Source: Aralia elata
Lineage: Eukaryota > Streptophyta > Magnoliopsida > Apiales > Araliaceae
Length of the DNA: 64,000 bases
Assembly: GCA_034770075.1 (NCBI GenBank)
Contig: JAVJAP010000027.1
Coordinates: 124,001 to 188,000, forward strand
Direction of reading: 5' to 3'
Positions 46,608 through 57,703 of this stretch are shown in pieces. Under the pieces are notes generated by a model. The model made no database searches. It saw only the letters and a program-made list of their open reading frames with translations, and was not told the origin of the DNA. Position 1 is the first letter of the stretch, and every line of letters begins with the position of its first letter. Position numbers and translations under genes: made by a program.

Positions 46608-47075
46608 TCAAAGTTACCCATTTAACGAGTTTTGGACCAATGACTCCCAAACCAGACGGTTTTGGGGCATTAGGTGTACAGGCACCCCTTCGAATTTATT
46701 TACTCGAGTAACAAAGGCCACGGTTCGAGACAAGCTGGTGGTCTGCACCATTCATTCTTTGTTTGACCTTGCGTAAGATTCGTTTTCTTAGGCTTGAGTT
46801 ACCTATGTAGCGAGTGTTAGGCCGGTGACTCCCAAACCAGACGGCTTTAGGGCACCAGATGCAGAGACACCCCTTAGGCTTAATTACTCGAGTAGCCCAT
46901 GCCACGATTCGAATCTGTTCGGGCCTCCTCTACTGTAATGCTCGTTTTCTTAGGCTCTGAGTTACCCATGTAACGAGTGTTGGGCCAGCGACTCCCAAAC
47001 CAGATGGCTTTAGGGCACCAGGTGTAGAGACACCCCTCGGGCTTAATTACTCGAATAACCCAGGCCACGATTCGA
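46608..47075. repeat. Three diverged 163-187-bp repeats
   Basis: Units start near 46609, 46796 and 46959. Each contains GACTCCCAAACCAGA, a CACCCCT stretch and TTACTCGA, with similar order. The second and third are closest. Confidence 0.85.
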
Positions 47076-47727
47076 GACATTAGCTTGATGATCATTTATC
47101 GTCTGACTTCTTGATATTAGCTCGATAATTATTGACTGTCTGACTACGTGTTAATTGCCATCAACGTCGTCATAATTTTATACCCCACAACTGAAAGTTT
47201 GTGCAATGCAAAGTGAAGACTGGCACATGAGGTTGATTCTGTCGCAAACGTTGCTTTGAATTAAGGCTTTGTACCCGATCACAAGGTTGAATAGCCTTCT
47301 TTGTCTAATCATACTCACGATCGTGCTCCACGGTTGCTTGTCAGAATTAATCCGATTCCTATCAAGTCAAATAAAATCCCCTTTCACGCGGGTAATCGTA
47401 TCCCGGGAAAACTATGCTTGACAAATGCCAGATGATCGTACCGTTGAAGATTGAATTGACATGAGGTAGCATTTGATGGTGCATGTTGATGGGATTGTTG
47501 AATGGGTGCCAATTTGCACGTCATCATTTCCTGGGTAGTTGACAAATGCCCCAGTGTTAAGTTGCTTTTCTTGTGATCTCCCTCGTACTGGTTGCATCGG
47601 TATCTCGCTGGGCTGACAAAAGATCCGGTCCTTTGACTTGTTGAAAGGTTTGGGGGATTCTTGATTTTTTTGATTTTTTTTGATTTTTTGATTTTTTTTT
47701 TCACAGAGTTATTTCACGGAGTCAGAA
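47076..47727 (-). other. G region downstream of pol
   Basis: Non-coding. Contains a T-rich run near 47650-47700. No domain recognised. Confidence 0.5.
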
Positions 47728-48522
47728 TTAACGGGCTGGGGAATGCCTTTCCGTCCATTCCTTGTAAGATGAGGGCTCCCCCAGAGAGAATTTTTTTATC
47801 GTGACGGCTCCTTTTAATTTAGAGCGAAATTCCCCATAGCTTCGTCTTGGCAGGGAGCGATCCTTTTGAGGACTAAATCGTTTATTTTGAATTTCTGGGA
47901 TCGTACCCTCTTGTCGTATGCCCGGGAGATGCGTAAGGGGCTGCCCTTGCAAATGTGCGAACTGAGGTTCGATAGGCAAACAGGGTGAGCGACAATAAAT
48001 CCGGCCATCCCCGATGATTGGCGGATATTCTTCCCATGATCGTCTTTGTGTTTTATTTGCAGCCCCCACTGTCCCATTCATTTTGGGCCGGTAAATGACT
48101 GAATCAAAATGTTTGATCTTGAATTTGCCATATATCTCCTCCTTGAGGGCATCGTTCAGATTTCTATAGTCGATGCGGCCCCTTACTTCTCCTCCAGGCT
48201 GTGGTACTGGGATTCTGTCGGAAAGCCATTCAGGGTAAATAGACACCGTGATGATTCCTGATTTAAACCGCTTGATAATCTCGTCCTTTACTTTCAACCT
48301 CCATTCAGGCTTCAACGTTCTCGACTTTTGCTTAATTGGTCGGAACCCTCCTTGATGGGCAGTCGATGTCCTATAATGTCTGTGGACAATCCAATCACGT
48401 CGCCATGGGACCAAGCGAACATATCTCCATACAGGTTCAACAACTCGGCTATATTTTTTTTTTTGGTGGTCGAAATATGCCCCTAATCCGGGTTCTTTGT
48501 GATCGCTATGCCACGCTTTCAC
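47728..48522 (-). pseudogene. Collapsed Tat/Ogre-like pol: RT start fused to integrase end
   Basis: A 264-codon frame on the minus strand. Residues about 55-128 are the N-terminal fingers/palm region of a Ty3/gypsy RT (LKPEWRLKVKDEIIK, YPEWLSDRIPVPQPGG, RIDYRNLNDA). Immediately after DYRNLNDA the frame enters the integrase core end (FKIKHFDSVIYRPKMNGTV, then AANK). The YxDD motif, RNase H and the IN zinc finger and first Asp are therefore deleted, in frame. After AANK a frameshift follows: the rest of IN (AYDKRVRSQKFKINDLVLKR) is readable in another frame at about 47814-48077, ending near the MDGRAFP tail at 47745. No activity is possible. Whether this fusion is unique or a family feature is unknown. 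Confidence 0.82.
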
Positions 48523-49193
48523 GGTCCTCTAATTCTATCCTGCTAAACAAGGTCACTGTTTGATGACAGGATAGTATTTAGAAGTTTTAGAAAACCTTGG
48601 TACGTGGCACGGATTGCCCTCCTGCAAAAACCATGTCAGTATTCTCTTTATATGTGCAGGTGATGCAATCACATGATACAGGACATATTTATTATGATGA
48701 TGACGGTATGACAGTTGTATGCCATTTACATGACATTTATTTATTTGATTGAACGATAAAAGGGCATGAAGAAGTTTCCCTTTCGTTAGGTTTATCAGAG
48801 GCTGACCTACCCTAGGGTTACTCTCGCGGGCTTTTCGGCATGAAGGTCCCCAAATCTTTGCAATCTACTCGTCTGAATCCTTTCGATTGGAGCGGATTTG
48901 GGTGGTGCGTTTCCTGAGCCATCTCCGGGGAGCAGCCCCTTCGAGTCCAGTAATAAGCAACCGACTGGTTCGCCTCAAGAGGAGGTACTCTCTCAACATA
49001 CATTCACATTCATCGTCCTCACCGCATACAATGATTGCTTTTTTAAAGTAAAGTCATTCCATTCAACCATTCATTCATTGGTAAAACATATTCACACAAC
49101 AACAGGTCAAAATATCGCACGCACACACACATTCATGAATTTTAAAGGATAGGACAGCATCAAGACTTGAACGCGGCTTAAGCCCTCTAATGT
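48523..49193 (-). other. G 5' leader region
   Basis: Between PBS and pol remnant. No gag or protease motif is visible, so those genes are deleted. Includes a short (CA)n run near 49119-49129. Confidence 0.6.
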
Positions 49194-49211
49194 TCCCCAG
49201 CAGAGTCGCCA
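49194..49211 (-). promoter_or_regulatory. G primer binding site
   Basis: TGGCGACTCTGCTGGGGA on the minus strand, two bases inside the 5' LTR. This is the PBS type I associate with Tat/Ogre elements. Confidence 0.85.
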
Positions 49212-49213
49212 GC

Positions 49214-51162
49214 TGTCGACGCCGGGAGGAATCGCTATCCTATGCCAGTTATGCCCTTTCCAATTTTAGCCTTTTGGTTTGGTTATTTTGGGGAAAAGGT
49301 CGGCATAAATGTCGACGGGGTTTTGAAAGATCGTTTTTTATGATGAGCCAATTGACCAGAGTCGCCAGTTGGTATATTTGAAATGGATGTACCAACTCAT
49401 CCGAGTTTCATTTTTCGTAAATCGCTGGCTCATGTGTGACTCTGAATTAATTGGTCTGCGAACCGAGATTCATAGAGTTCGGGGGCTTGCTTAAGCGAGG
49501 GGAAGGTGTTAGGCACCCCCCGACTTCCGTGAAACACGGTTACCGCAATCTTGATGCTTTTCCTATCCTTTAATTCTTGAATGTGTGTGTATGTGCGCGT
49601 GTGTGTGTGTGTGTGCCTATGTGAATGTCGTGGTGAGTTTGCATGAAGAAACCATTTGGGTTTTGATGAAAAGTCGTGCTTTCTTTTGAGAATGCTTTAG
49701 AATGTCATTTGGCTTAACGAGAAAGCTTTATGAGAAAGGTTTGATTTTAATTGTCAAAAACTTATGAGATTTTCATTAGGTGTCGTTTTGGCAAAAACAA
49801 GAGTTTTCTAAACCTTCGTCAAAATAGGAATCGAGATCTATACGTTGCTTTCGTAAATAGCACGGTGGGCAACTTCTAGGATCTCTTTAACCCTATGCAC
49901 AAAGATTTAACAAAACGTTACTTATTTTTATAAAATCATTTTTGTGATGTTTGAAAACGATTTTTTCTTTAGCTTTCTCGTTAAATAGGAATCGACATTC
50001 ATTAGCATTTCCAAATTTTAGCCTCGTGGTGCTAATAGCCTAGTTTGATTGATTTTATGAAAATCTTATCATTTAGCTTTGAAATCGATTTCGTGTCATA
50101 AATCAAATCAAGCATTAAAATGCGTGGGGGCTATTCATGGGCATGTAAGCCATCCGAATAACCCCAACGCCCACAATCACATATTTCACTATTACGGGGC
50201 CTTAATCCCGATTTTTGACTTGATATCGTTTTAAGGCCCGACAATTACATATTTACAATAAAGGGTACATCGGTCCTATTACATACATCCAAAAATGTCC
50301 ATCATCGGATTTGGACCACGGGGTTGCGTTCCTAGGCTCACATCCAAAATTGCTACATCACTATAACGAGCTAAAAAATCATCAAATGGATATCATCGGG
50401 CCATTAGGAAGAATTTCGTTCCAATTGGAACCCTCACTAATAGTCCTCAATCCATGGATCCACAACAATATACAAGAAAAACTACATTTCACATAACCCA
50501 ATTGACAAGAAGATTAACAAAATGATATAACAAAAATGCTATAAAAGAAGGTTTTTTCACCTTGCAAATGACACCACGATGCGTATAAAATTCATATATT
50601 GAATAGTGTAGGAGTTGTATGTTATACAATCTAATCAAAAGAGTTTAATTCCTCTCTTTTTTCCCTCTTTTCTCTCCTTTCCCGAGCTCTTTTGCTGCTG
50701 TTTTTCCCTTCTTTTTCTTCCCAAAATGCTACTGTCCCTCTGCTGGATGAAGAACTGGACTGATAAAGCCATCTAGAGGCAGCCGCAGATTGATCTGCGG
50801 CTGGCCTCGGTTTCTCCGCGCCCGCCGCGCACTTCAGCCGTCTGCCGTGCACTCAATTATTTTAATCGTTTGGCCGCATATCAATCCGCGGCTGGGTGGG
50901 CTGATTTTCTCGATTTTCGAGCCGCACCCTGATTCTCGTGTCGTATCGCTGATTTTCGCTGAAAGACCTGTATTTTGCAGTCCGAGAACCGCTGGGAAAT
51001 GTGCCATATCATTCAGGAATGCTCGTTGTCGTGTCGGCTTTGATCGCAGGTGGCTTTGAGTGTTCGCACTTATGTCCACCTTTGTCTCGTAGGCTGGGTT
51101 AATTGACGATTTTGCCCTCCTGCCAGGGTTAGTATACGAAGTGCAAAATTTGGGTGTCTACA
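49214..51162 (-). repeat. G 5' LTR
   Basis: 1949 bp. Contains the PBS-like CAGAGTCGCCA at 49357-49367, a (TG)n run near 49585-49614, and a perfect palindrome with 11-bp arms at 50780-50803 (CAGCCGCAGAT / ATCTGCGGCTG). Confidence 0.93.
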
Positions 51163-52758
51163 AGGGAAACGGGTAATAACCATCAGCTGAACATTTGGAG
51201 GAGGAAGGAGTATACGGATGAGAAGAAAAGGAGCAAAAGGAATAAGAATTTATGGGGAGAAGCCATTCTACATTTAGTAGAGGAAAAGAGAGCATGGAAC
51301 AATTGGGGGGAAGGGAGGAGGATTACCCGAGCATGGAAATGAGCAAGCTCACTCTCCCAGTAATGGGGAGCTGCAATGAAGGCATGCTCAACCCCTCAAT
51401 CCATCCATGAAGCTCTGATCATCCTTCTTTAAATGCTCCTCCCTTGCCATTCATCCATTCCTTTCCATTGTTGCTAAGAGAAAGCTGAATATTGACTGAG
51501 TGTAAGAATTGAGTGGGTACGAGTGAATTGAAGGAGGAGAAGAGAGGAACTTGTAGCTGTAATCAATCCCATTTTCATCCTAGAAGTTGCTTCAAGAGGT
51601 TAGTGTTATGGAACCTAGCTTATTTCCATTGTTGTTTCAAGTTTTCAGTTTGATATTGGTTGCTTTGTGGGAGTATATGTTGCTGAAATTGCTTTGATTG
51701 GTTCATGAATATATATGAATGTTGTTAACTCTTTAAAAGCCTTATTAATAATCAATGAAAGTGGAACAATAATTGATAATCAAAGCCTGTGCATAAAGAG
51801 CAAGAATGGACTGTTGGACATATATGGACTGATTTGGACAATTCTTATGGTTTGATGAAAATTTAGTTCATGGTTGGTTGTATGCTTGTTTGTGTATGTC
51901 CATTATGTGTTCTGAGATTGTGGGTAATGATTTCATTTTGAAATCTGGGCTAGAACATAACTAAACTCTACTCCAATATGAGTTTGTAAGCCATGCCCAC
52001 CAACCATTTGATTTAATGCCTAAAAGAAGGATTTCTCTAAGAACATGAGAACTAGGTGTTGATTAATTAATGAATAGGTGAATGGTGTTCGTAGTGTCGA
52101 TTTTTGGTATTGTTATGTTGTTTGTTAAATTCTAATTCTTATGTATAGTTGTAGTATACTGAGTTCCAAAGCCATAGGCTTTGAAATCACCTCATTTCGT
52201 TCACGGATGAGGGAGTTATGATGATTTGAATCCAAGCATGTCAAGAACACGAATCTTAGTTTTGGGACAAGGTGGTGGTTAGTTAATGTTTATGGTAGCC
52301 TCCCACTCTCTAGATCCTTCATTGGAAGCCTCATGAGGGTTATTGATATTCAAGAAACAACAAAACCTAACCTAGCACTCAGATTTTAGGCATGCAGGCA
52401 CATAAAATTGCATTCAGAATGAATGGGCGCAGCTCCGTGATTTGCACGGAGGCCTCGCTGAGCTCCCTAGAGGCTGGCGCAGCCTCCGCAATTTTCACGG
52501 AGGCCTTGCTAAGCTGTTGGCGCAGCCTCCATGATTCTCACGGAGGCCTCGCCGACTGCCAGATTGGATGATTCAAGATGATCCGGAAAGCTAAGAAGTA
52601 GACCTACAACTTCCATTATTTAGAACTAAAAGTTAATGCCTTGATCAATTTCTTAATTGGCCATTTTTAGGACAATTGTGCATTAAGAAGCATACATGGG
52701 GCGTCGTTCATGCATGTATGTAACGTGTAATGCTTCCAACGCTAAAAGTCATTATTTC
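51163..52758. other. K: unidentified retroelement-like stretch
   Basis: No coding frame. It contains three units of a CTCCGTG/CACGGAG-type hairpin with GGCGCAGC flanks (52436-52555), followed by GATCCGGAAAGCTAAGAAGTA and CTACAACTTCC (52578-52617), a module also in the family-B LTRs. These suggest part of an LTR or leader of an Athila-like element. No LTR ends could be fixed. Confidence 0.4.
52436..52555. repeat. Three hairpin-forming CTCCGTG...CACGGAG units
   Basis: Stems CTCCGTG/CACGGAG near 52433-52451, a decayed CTCCGCA/CACGGAG near 52487-52505 and CTCCATG/CACGGAG near 52527-52546, each followed by GCCT(C/T)GC. About 40-55 bp apart. Confidence 0.75.
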
Positions 52759-55521
52759 TGTGACGCCCCCAAATACAGGTACTTAATTCCCACATATTTG
52801 GTGTTCACTATCTCATTCATTCACATCTATCTACCCATAATTAAGAACAATTAAATAAACTTAAAGAAACATCTTCCCAAAATGGGTTACATCACCAAAC
52901 TATTAAACAATCAAATCTCAGGTTATCTTAACCTTAATACATCACTGCGGAATAAAAATAATTTTAAACAAGTCTTTGATACAAATAAACATCAACTGGA
53001 TAATAAATCTCTTGCTACTTTGGCATCTTGCCCTTGCCTTTACTCGTGGACGGCTCGTCCTGCTTTTCTGGCTTAGCTGCAATGATTAGTGCAAGAGTGA
53101 GCAAACAATTGCTCACAAGTACGATAACAATAATATTTTAATGAAATGGATTTCAACTGAGGGATAATAATTTTCTGAATCTCAGTCAATAAATGATCAA
53201 AGTCTAAAAGCTCGTTAGAATATTTGATTCAAGGAAAAATAGATTTCAAGATTTAGAAATTATATCTGAGGGTCACAAGACCTCGAACTATGTCCTAGGT
53301 TAACAAGTATTTCTAATGTAACCTTTAACAGTTATATAGACTATGGACCAACATCTCGTACTCAGGGGGATCAGCCCTTTGTACAATGTATTGTGCACAA
53401 ACATTTTAACGCTGTCGCGTAAGTAATCCCCTATATTAGGGTTGTTCATCTCACTTTATCGTCTGAATCCGTACCAAAAGAAACTTGGCTTGGAACAAGA
53501 ATAGAAAATATTCTAAGTCTTTGAAATCGCTCATCAACTAAGGACTAGCTGAATCAATAAGGGTTTGCTAGTCTAATTCATCAATAAAGTCGAACAATAG
53601 AAATTCTGTTCAAAGTTTGAATAACGATCAATGATCGAATAATAAACAATTGGAATAAAGCTTTAGCATTTAATCATGACAACAACCTTGCTTGAATGAC
53701 AATAAGCTAAGGTAAATATTCTTGCTCAATGATATTAAACTCGCTTTAAATGAAATAACAAGTTTGAGATAGGAAACTTGCCTCGTGCGTAGATTACAGA
53801 TTTAAACAATGCACGTTCCTTAATCACCTTATACATTTTGATTATAAAATAGTAACAGTGATTAGCTATAGAACAATATACACACTTTAGGATTTATTCT
53901 TATCCTATTTCACTTAATAGATCAAATGTCATTTGATATTCATTTTGCTTACCACTCATTATAGTATCTTATTTATCATTAAATACTTTAATCTAAATTT
54001 TAATCATGCACACGACATCATAATAAAAATAAAAATAAAAATATTTCAGTTATTGTTCCTCGCCGGGGCGGGAATTCCCTGAACAAAACTCTCGTCGGGG
54101 CGAGAATTCACTATACAAAAAGCTCGCCAGGGCGAGACTTCGCCGAGGCGAAGATTCCTTTACATTTTTCTCGCCGGGGCGAGAGACTCGGCAGTCGACT
54201 TCCCCAGCTCGCGAACCAGTGAAAACTTAGGCCAATTTTGGCCAAATTTTCTGAATTCTACCATCCAGTACACAAACTAAATATACCCAGACATCCAACA
54301 TGCTAGAAAATAATTACCCAACATGTTTCTAACCAATCTAAGCATTATAAAACACATAATCAACCAATTACAAACCCAAAATTTCACTGTTTATGAAAAA
54401 TATTCATAGTTTAGCCATATCAATAAAATTAAACTCTGTAACTTCATCTTTCAACCAATTAAAACCATTCTTCTTGCATTATTCTTGTTTTTCATCATAT
54501 AATCATAATCAAACATCAATTAACCGATTAATAATCAAATTAAACAAAAATTTTCATACATATAGACCATACATGGAACAAAACTCTGTAAACACCAAAA
54601 ACACTATTCTAAAACTTGCTTTCATGGATTAGCACCTCTAAATTGATTATTAATCATCATATAATCATCTAACACATGATTACTACCAATTACACCAAGT
54701 AATTCATGTTTTAAGCAAGTAAATAATATACAGAGAACTAAAAATAAAGTACAGTAAAGAGTTTATACCTTCTATTTGCTTTGATTAATAAAGTTAACCT
54801 CCTTTGATTTGAATTTCTTCCTCCAATACCCAAACTATTCTCACAATTTCTCTCTTCTTCTCACAAATTCTCAAGCTCTACTCTCTCTTTTCTCTCAAAC
54901 TCTGATGTTCTTTCTTTCTTTCTTTCTTTACAACTGACGTAGTTTAAAAAATAAAACTGATGAAAATAAAAACTGATACTTAATATAATAATAACGTATA
55001 TTTCTTAAATTGAATCATCGGTTATAAACTTTCAAAATCCATAAGGCTTGTTTGGCAAATACTAATTAAAATAACCCATTATTTCCAAACAAAGGTCATA
55101 GGGCCTTGTTTGGTAAAATTGAATTAAACACTTTCTCATTTATTTTAATAAACCATTATAACATATAGTTTAAAATGTCACACTTCTAATTTAATTGAAC
55201 TTATTATTAAATAAATTCAATTAAACCTTACTAACTAAATTAATAATTTCATTTAACAAATAACAATAATACCAAATAAATTCTCTTATTCAAATAAATT
55301 ATTTATTCAAATAAACATTTTCATCATCTAATTTAATTATTAAATTAAATTAGAATAAACATAACAAATCACATTCAAGTAACATTTAACATTATTAAAC
55401 TTAACATATACCCATTCCACAAAAACTTAATAAATTATTTATTTAGCTCAATAAATTAATAAAAATATTTATATAACTCAATAAATTTTTTTATTCAATC
55501 ACAAAAATTGCATTCGTTACA
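52759..55521 (-). repeat. E1 3' LTR
   Basis: About 2.76 kb, TGTGACGCCCCC...CATTCGTTACA on the plus strand. Contains GC palindromes (54059-54183) and a (CTTT)n run (54910-54928). The right end is ambiguous because the terminus and PPT are duplicated. Confidence 0.85.
54059..54183. repeat. GC palindrome cluster in the E1 LTR
   Basis: CTCGCCGGGGCGGG (54059), CTCGTCGGGGCGAG (54091-54104), CTCGCCAGGGCGAG (54123-54136), TTCGCCGAGGCGAA (54139-54152) and CTCGCCGGGGCGAG (54170-54183). Main units are about 32 bp apart with AT-rich linkers. Confidence 0.92.
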
Positions 55522-55640
55522 TCTTTCCCTCCTTAAAAGGATTCTGTCCCTAGAATCACAACGCAATTAAATCGTCCGTTACATTCTCCCCTCCTTACAA
55601 AGATTTTGTCCCTAGAATCGCAATATAAAGATTAAACAAA
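55515..55640 (-). promoter_or_regulatory. Duplicated LTR terminus and polypurine tract of E1
   Basis: CGTTACA followed by a pyrimidine-rich (minus-strand purine-rich) tract and GTCCCTAGAATC occurs twice, at 55515-55558 and 55577-55620, with a 62-bp period. Either could be the functional junction. Confidence 0.75.
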
Positions 55641-55643
55641 TAA

Positions 55644-56929
55644 TTAAGGAAAATTTTGCATCATTTTCTCTTCGAGTTCCCACGTTGCTTCTTCAGCACT
55701 GTGGTTCCTCCAGATTACCTTAACAGAAGGTATCACTTTATTTCTAAGTACTTGCTCCTTCCTGTCCACTATCTGTACAAGAACCTCTTCATAAGACAAA
55801 TCTTTCTCGAATTGTAGCGGTTCATATTCTATGACATGTTTATAATCAGACTTATACGGTCGTAGCACCGATATGTGGAATACATTATGAATGTGGTCTA
55901 ACTCGGGAGGTAAAGCTACCTCATAAGCCACCTCGCCTATTCGTTTCAGCACTTCGAAGGGTCCAATAAACCGCGGACTGAGTTTACCCTTTTTACCAAA
56001 TCTGATTTTTCCCTTCCAGGGAGATACTTTGAGGAAGACAAAGCTCCCGACTTCAAATTCGCGATTTTGTCGGTGTTGATCAGCATACTTCTTCTGTCTG
56101 TCTTGAGCGGCTATCAGTCTGGCTCTTATCACCTTGACAATTTCAGCAGTTTGTTGTACCAGCTCGGGTCCCAATAGTCGTCGTTCACCAACCTCATCCC
56201 AGCATAATGGAGTTCTGCATTTCCTTCCGTACAATGCTTCGTAGGGCGGCATGCCGATACTAGCGTGATGACTATTATTGTAAGCAAACTCGACCAGAGG
56301 TAAATGATCATCCCAGTTGCCTTTAAAATCCATGACGCACGCCCGAAGCATATCCTCCAATGTCTGAATTGTTCTTTCGCTCTGGCCATCGGTTTGAGGA
56401 TGGTAGGTTGTACTCATTCTCAACTGCGTTCCCAAACAAACTTGTAAACTCCTCCAAAATTTTGAGGTGAAACGTGGATCTCTGTCTGACAATATTGACA
56501 ATGGAACACTGTGCCTTGAGATAATCTCCTTTACGTATAATTTTGCCAGCTGATCCAAAGTGAATCTGATTTTGATAGACAAGAAATGTGTTGATTTCGT
56601 CAATTTGTCAACTATAACCCATATTGCGTCATAACCCTTCTGAGTAGTTGGAAGCCCTACCACGAAGTCCATCGTGATATGCTCCCACTTCCATTCTTGT
56701 ATCTCCAAGGGCTGTAACAAACCACTTGGTCGTTGATGCTCCGCTTTAATTCTCTGACAAGTGAGACACTTCGCAACACACTCAACAACCTCTCTTTTCA
56801 TGTTTGGCCACCAAAAATGTTGTCGAAGATCCTGGTACATTTTTGTGCTACCTGGTGAATCGAAAATCTTAAACTGTGAGCTTCGTTCAAAATCTCCTCT
56901 CTTATTTCCAATACTAACGGTACCCAGAT
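55644..56929 (-). pseudogene. E1 pol: integrase and chromodomain end
   Basis: On the minus strand the frame reads from IWVP at the E3 junction into the integrase zinc finger. Near 56852-56856 one base is missing compared with the F copy at the H-PGST position, shifting the frame inside the HHCC motif. From there the frame is open for about 400 residues to a stop at 55644: second zinc pair CVAKCLTC, catalytic Asp in MDFVVGLP, Asp in SDRDPRF, Glu in GQSERTIQ, then the Tekay-type C-terminal domain and a chromodomain (VIWRNHSAEEATWELEEKM). Chromodomains steer integration toward particular chromatin. It is very similar to F pol but clearly another copy. Truncated and frameshifted, so not functional. 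Confidence 0.88.
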
Positions 56930-57703
56930 TGTGACACCCCCAAATCCAGGTACTTAATTCCCACAAATTTGGTGCTCACTATCTCATACATTCACGTTAA
57001 ACTACCCATAATAAGAACAATTAAATAAACTTAAAGAAATCATCTACCCAAAATGGGTTACATCACCAAACTATTAAACAATCAAATCCCAGGTTAACTT
57101 AACCTTAATACATCAAGTGCGGAATAAAACATAATTTAAACAAGTCTTTGATACGAATAAACATCGAGTGGATAGCAATCTCTTGCTACTTTGGCATCTT
57201 GCCCTTGCCTTTACTCGTGGACGGTTCGTCCTGCTTTTCTGGCTTAGCTGTAATGATTAATGCAAGAGTGAGCAAACAATTGCTCACAAGTTCGATAACA
57301 ATAATATTTAAATGAAAAGGATTTCAACGGAGGAATATTAATTTTCTGAATCTCGGTCAATAAATGATTAAAGTCTAAAAGCTCATTTGAATGCTCGATT
57401 CAAAGAAAAATAGATTTCAAGATTAAGAAATTATATCTGAGGGTCACAAGACCTCGAACTATGTCCTAGGTTAACAAGTATTTCTACTGTAACCTTTAAC
57501 AGTCATATAGACTATGGACCAACATCTCGTACTCAGGGGGATCAGCCCTTTGTACAATGTATTGTGCACAAACATTTTAACGTTGTCGCGTAAATAATCC
57601 CCTATATAAGGGTTGTTCATCTCAGTTTATCGTCTGAATCCGTACCAAAACGAACTTGGCTTGGAACAAGTATAGAAAATATTCTAAGTCTTTGAAACGC
57701 TCA
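56930..57703 (-). repeat. E3: LTR of a related chromovirus inserted in E1 pol
   Basis: Matches the first 775 bp of the E1 LTR (plus-strand view), starting TGTGACACCCCC exactly next to interrupted integrase codons. The candidate left TSD is CAGAT (56925-56929). It is cut at GCTCA by F. The remainder is beyond the window. Confidence 0.8.

Larger units (their letters stand above)
41962..51162 (-). mobile_element. G: reverse Tat/Ogre-like Ty3/gypsy element, non-autonomous
   Basis: 9201 bp with two 1949-bp LTRs (41962-43910 and 49214-51162), a PBS (49194-49211, minus) matching the TGGCGACTCTGCTGGGGA type used by Ogre/Tat elements (tRNA-Arg by my recollection), and a PPT (43911-43923, minus). The internal region has a collapsed pol and a 3' region rich in tandem repeats, with no gag. 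The flanks ACTGC (left) and AGGGA (right) do not match, so no TSD is present and recombination is likely. Confidence 0.88.
52759..56929 (-). mobile_element. E1: reverse Tekay-type chromovirus, partial
   Basis: 3' LTR (52759-55521 or 55583), PPT and the integrase-chromodomain end of pol (55644-56929). It stops at 56929, where the LTR of E3 begins exactly at its TG. The rest lies to the right of the window if E3 and F are insertions. Left flank ATTTC is the candidate TSD. Confidence 0.85.
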
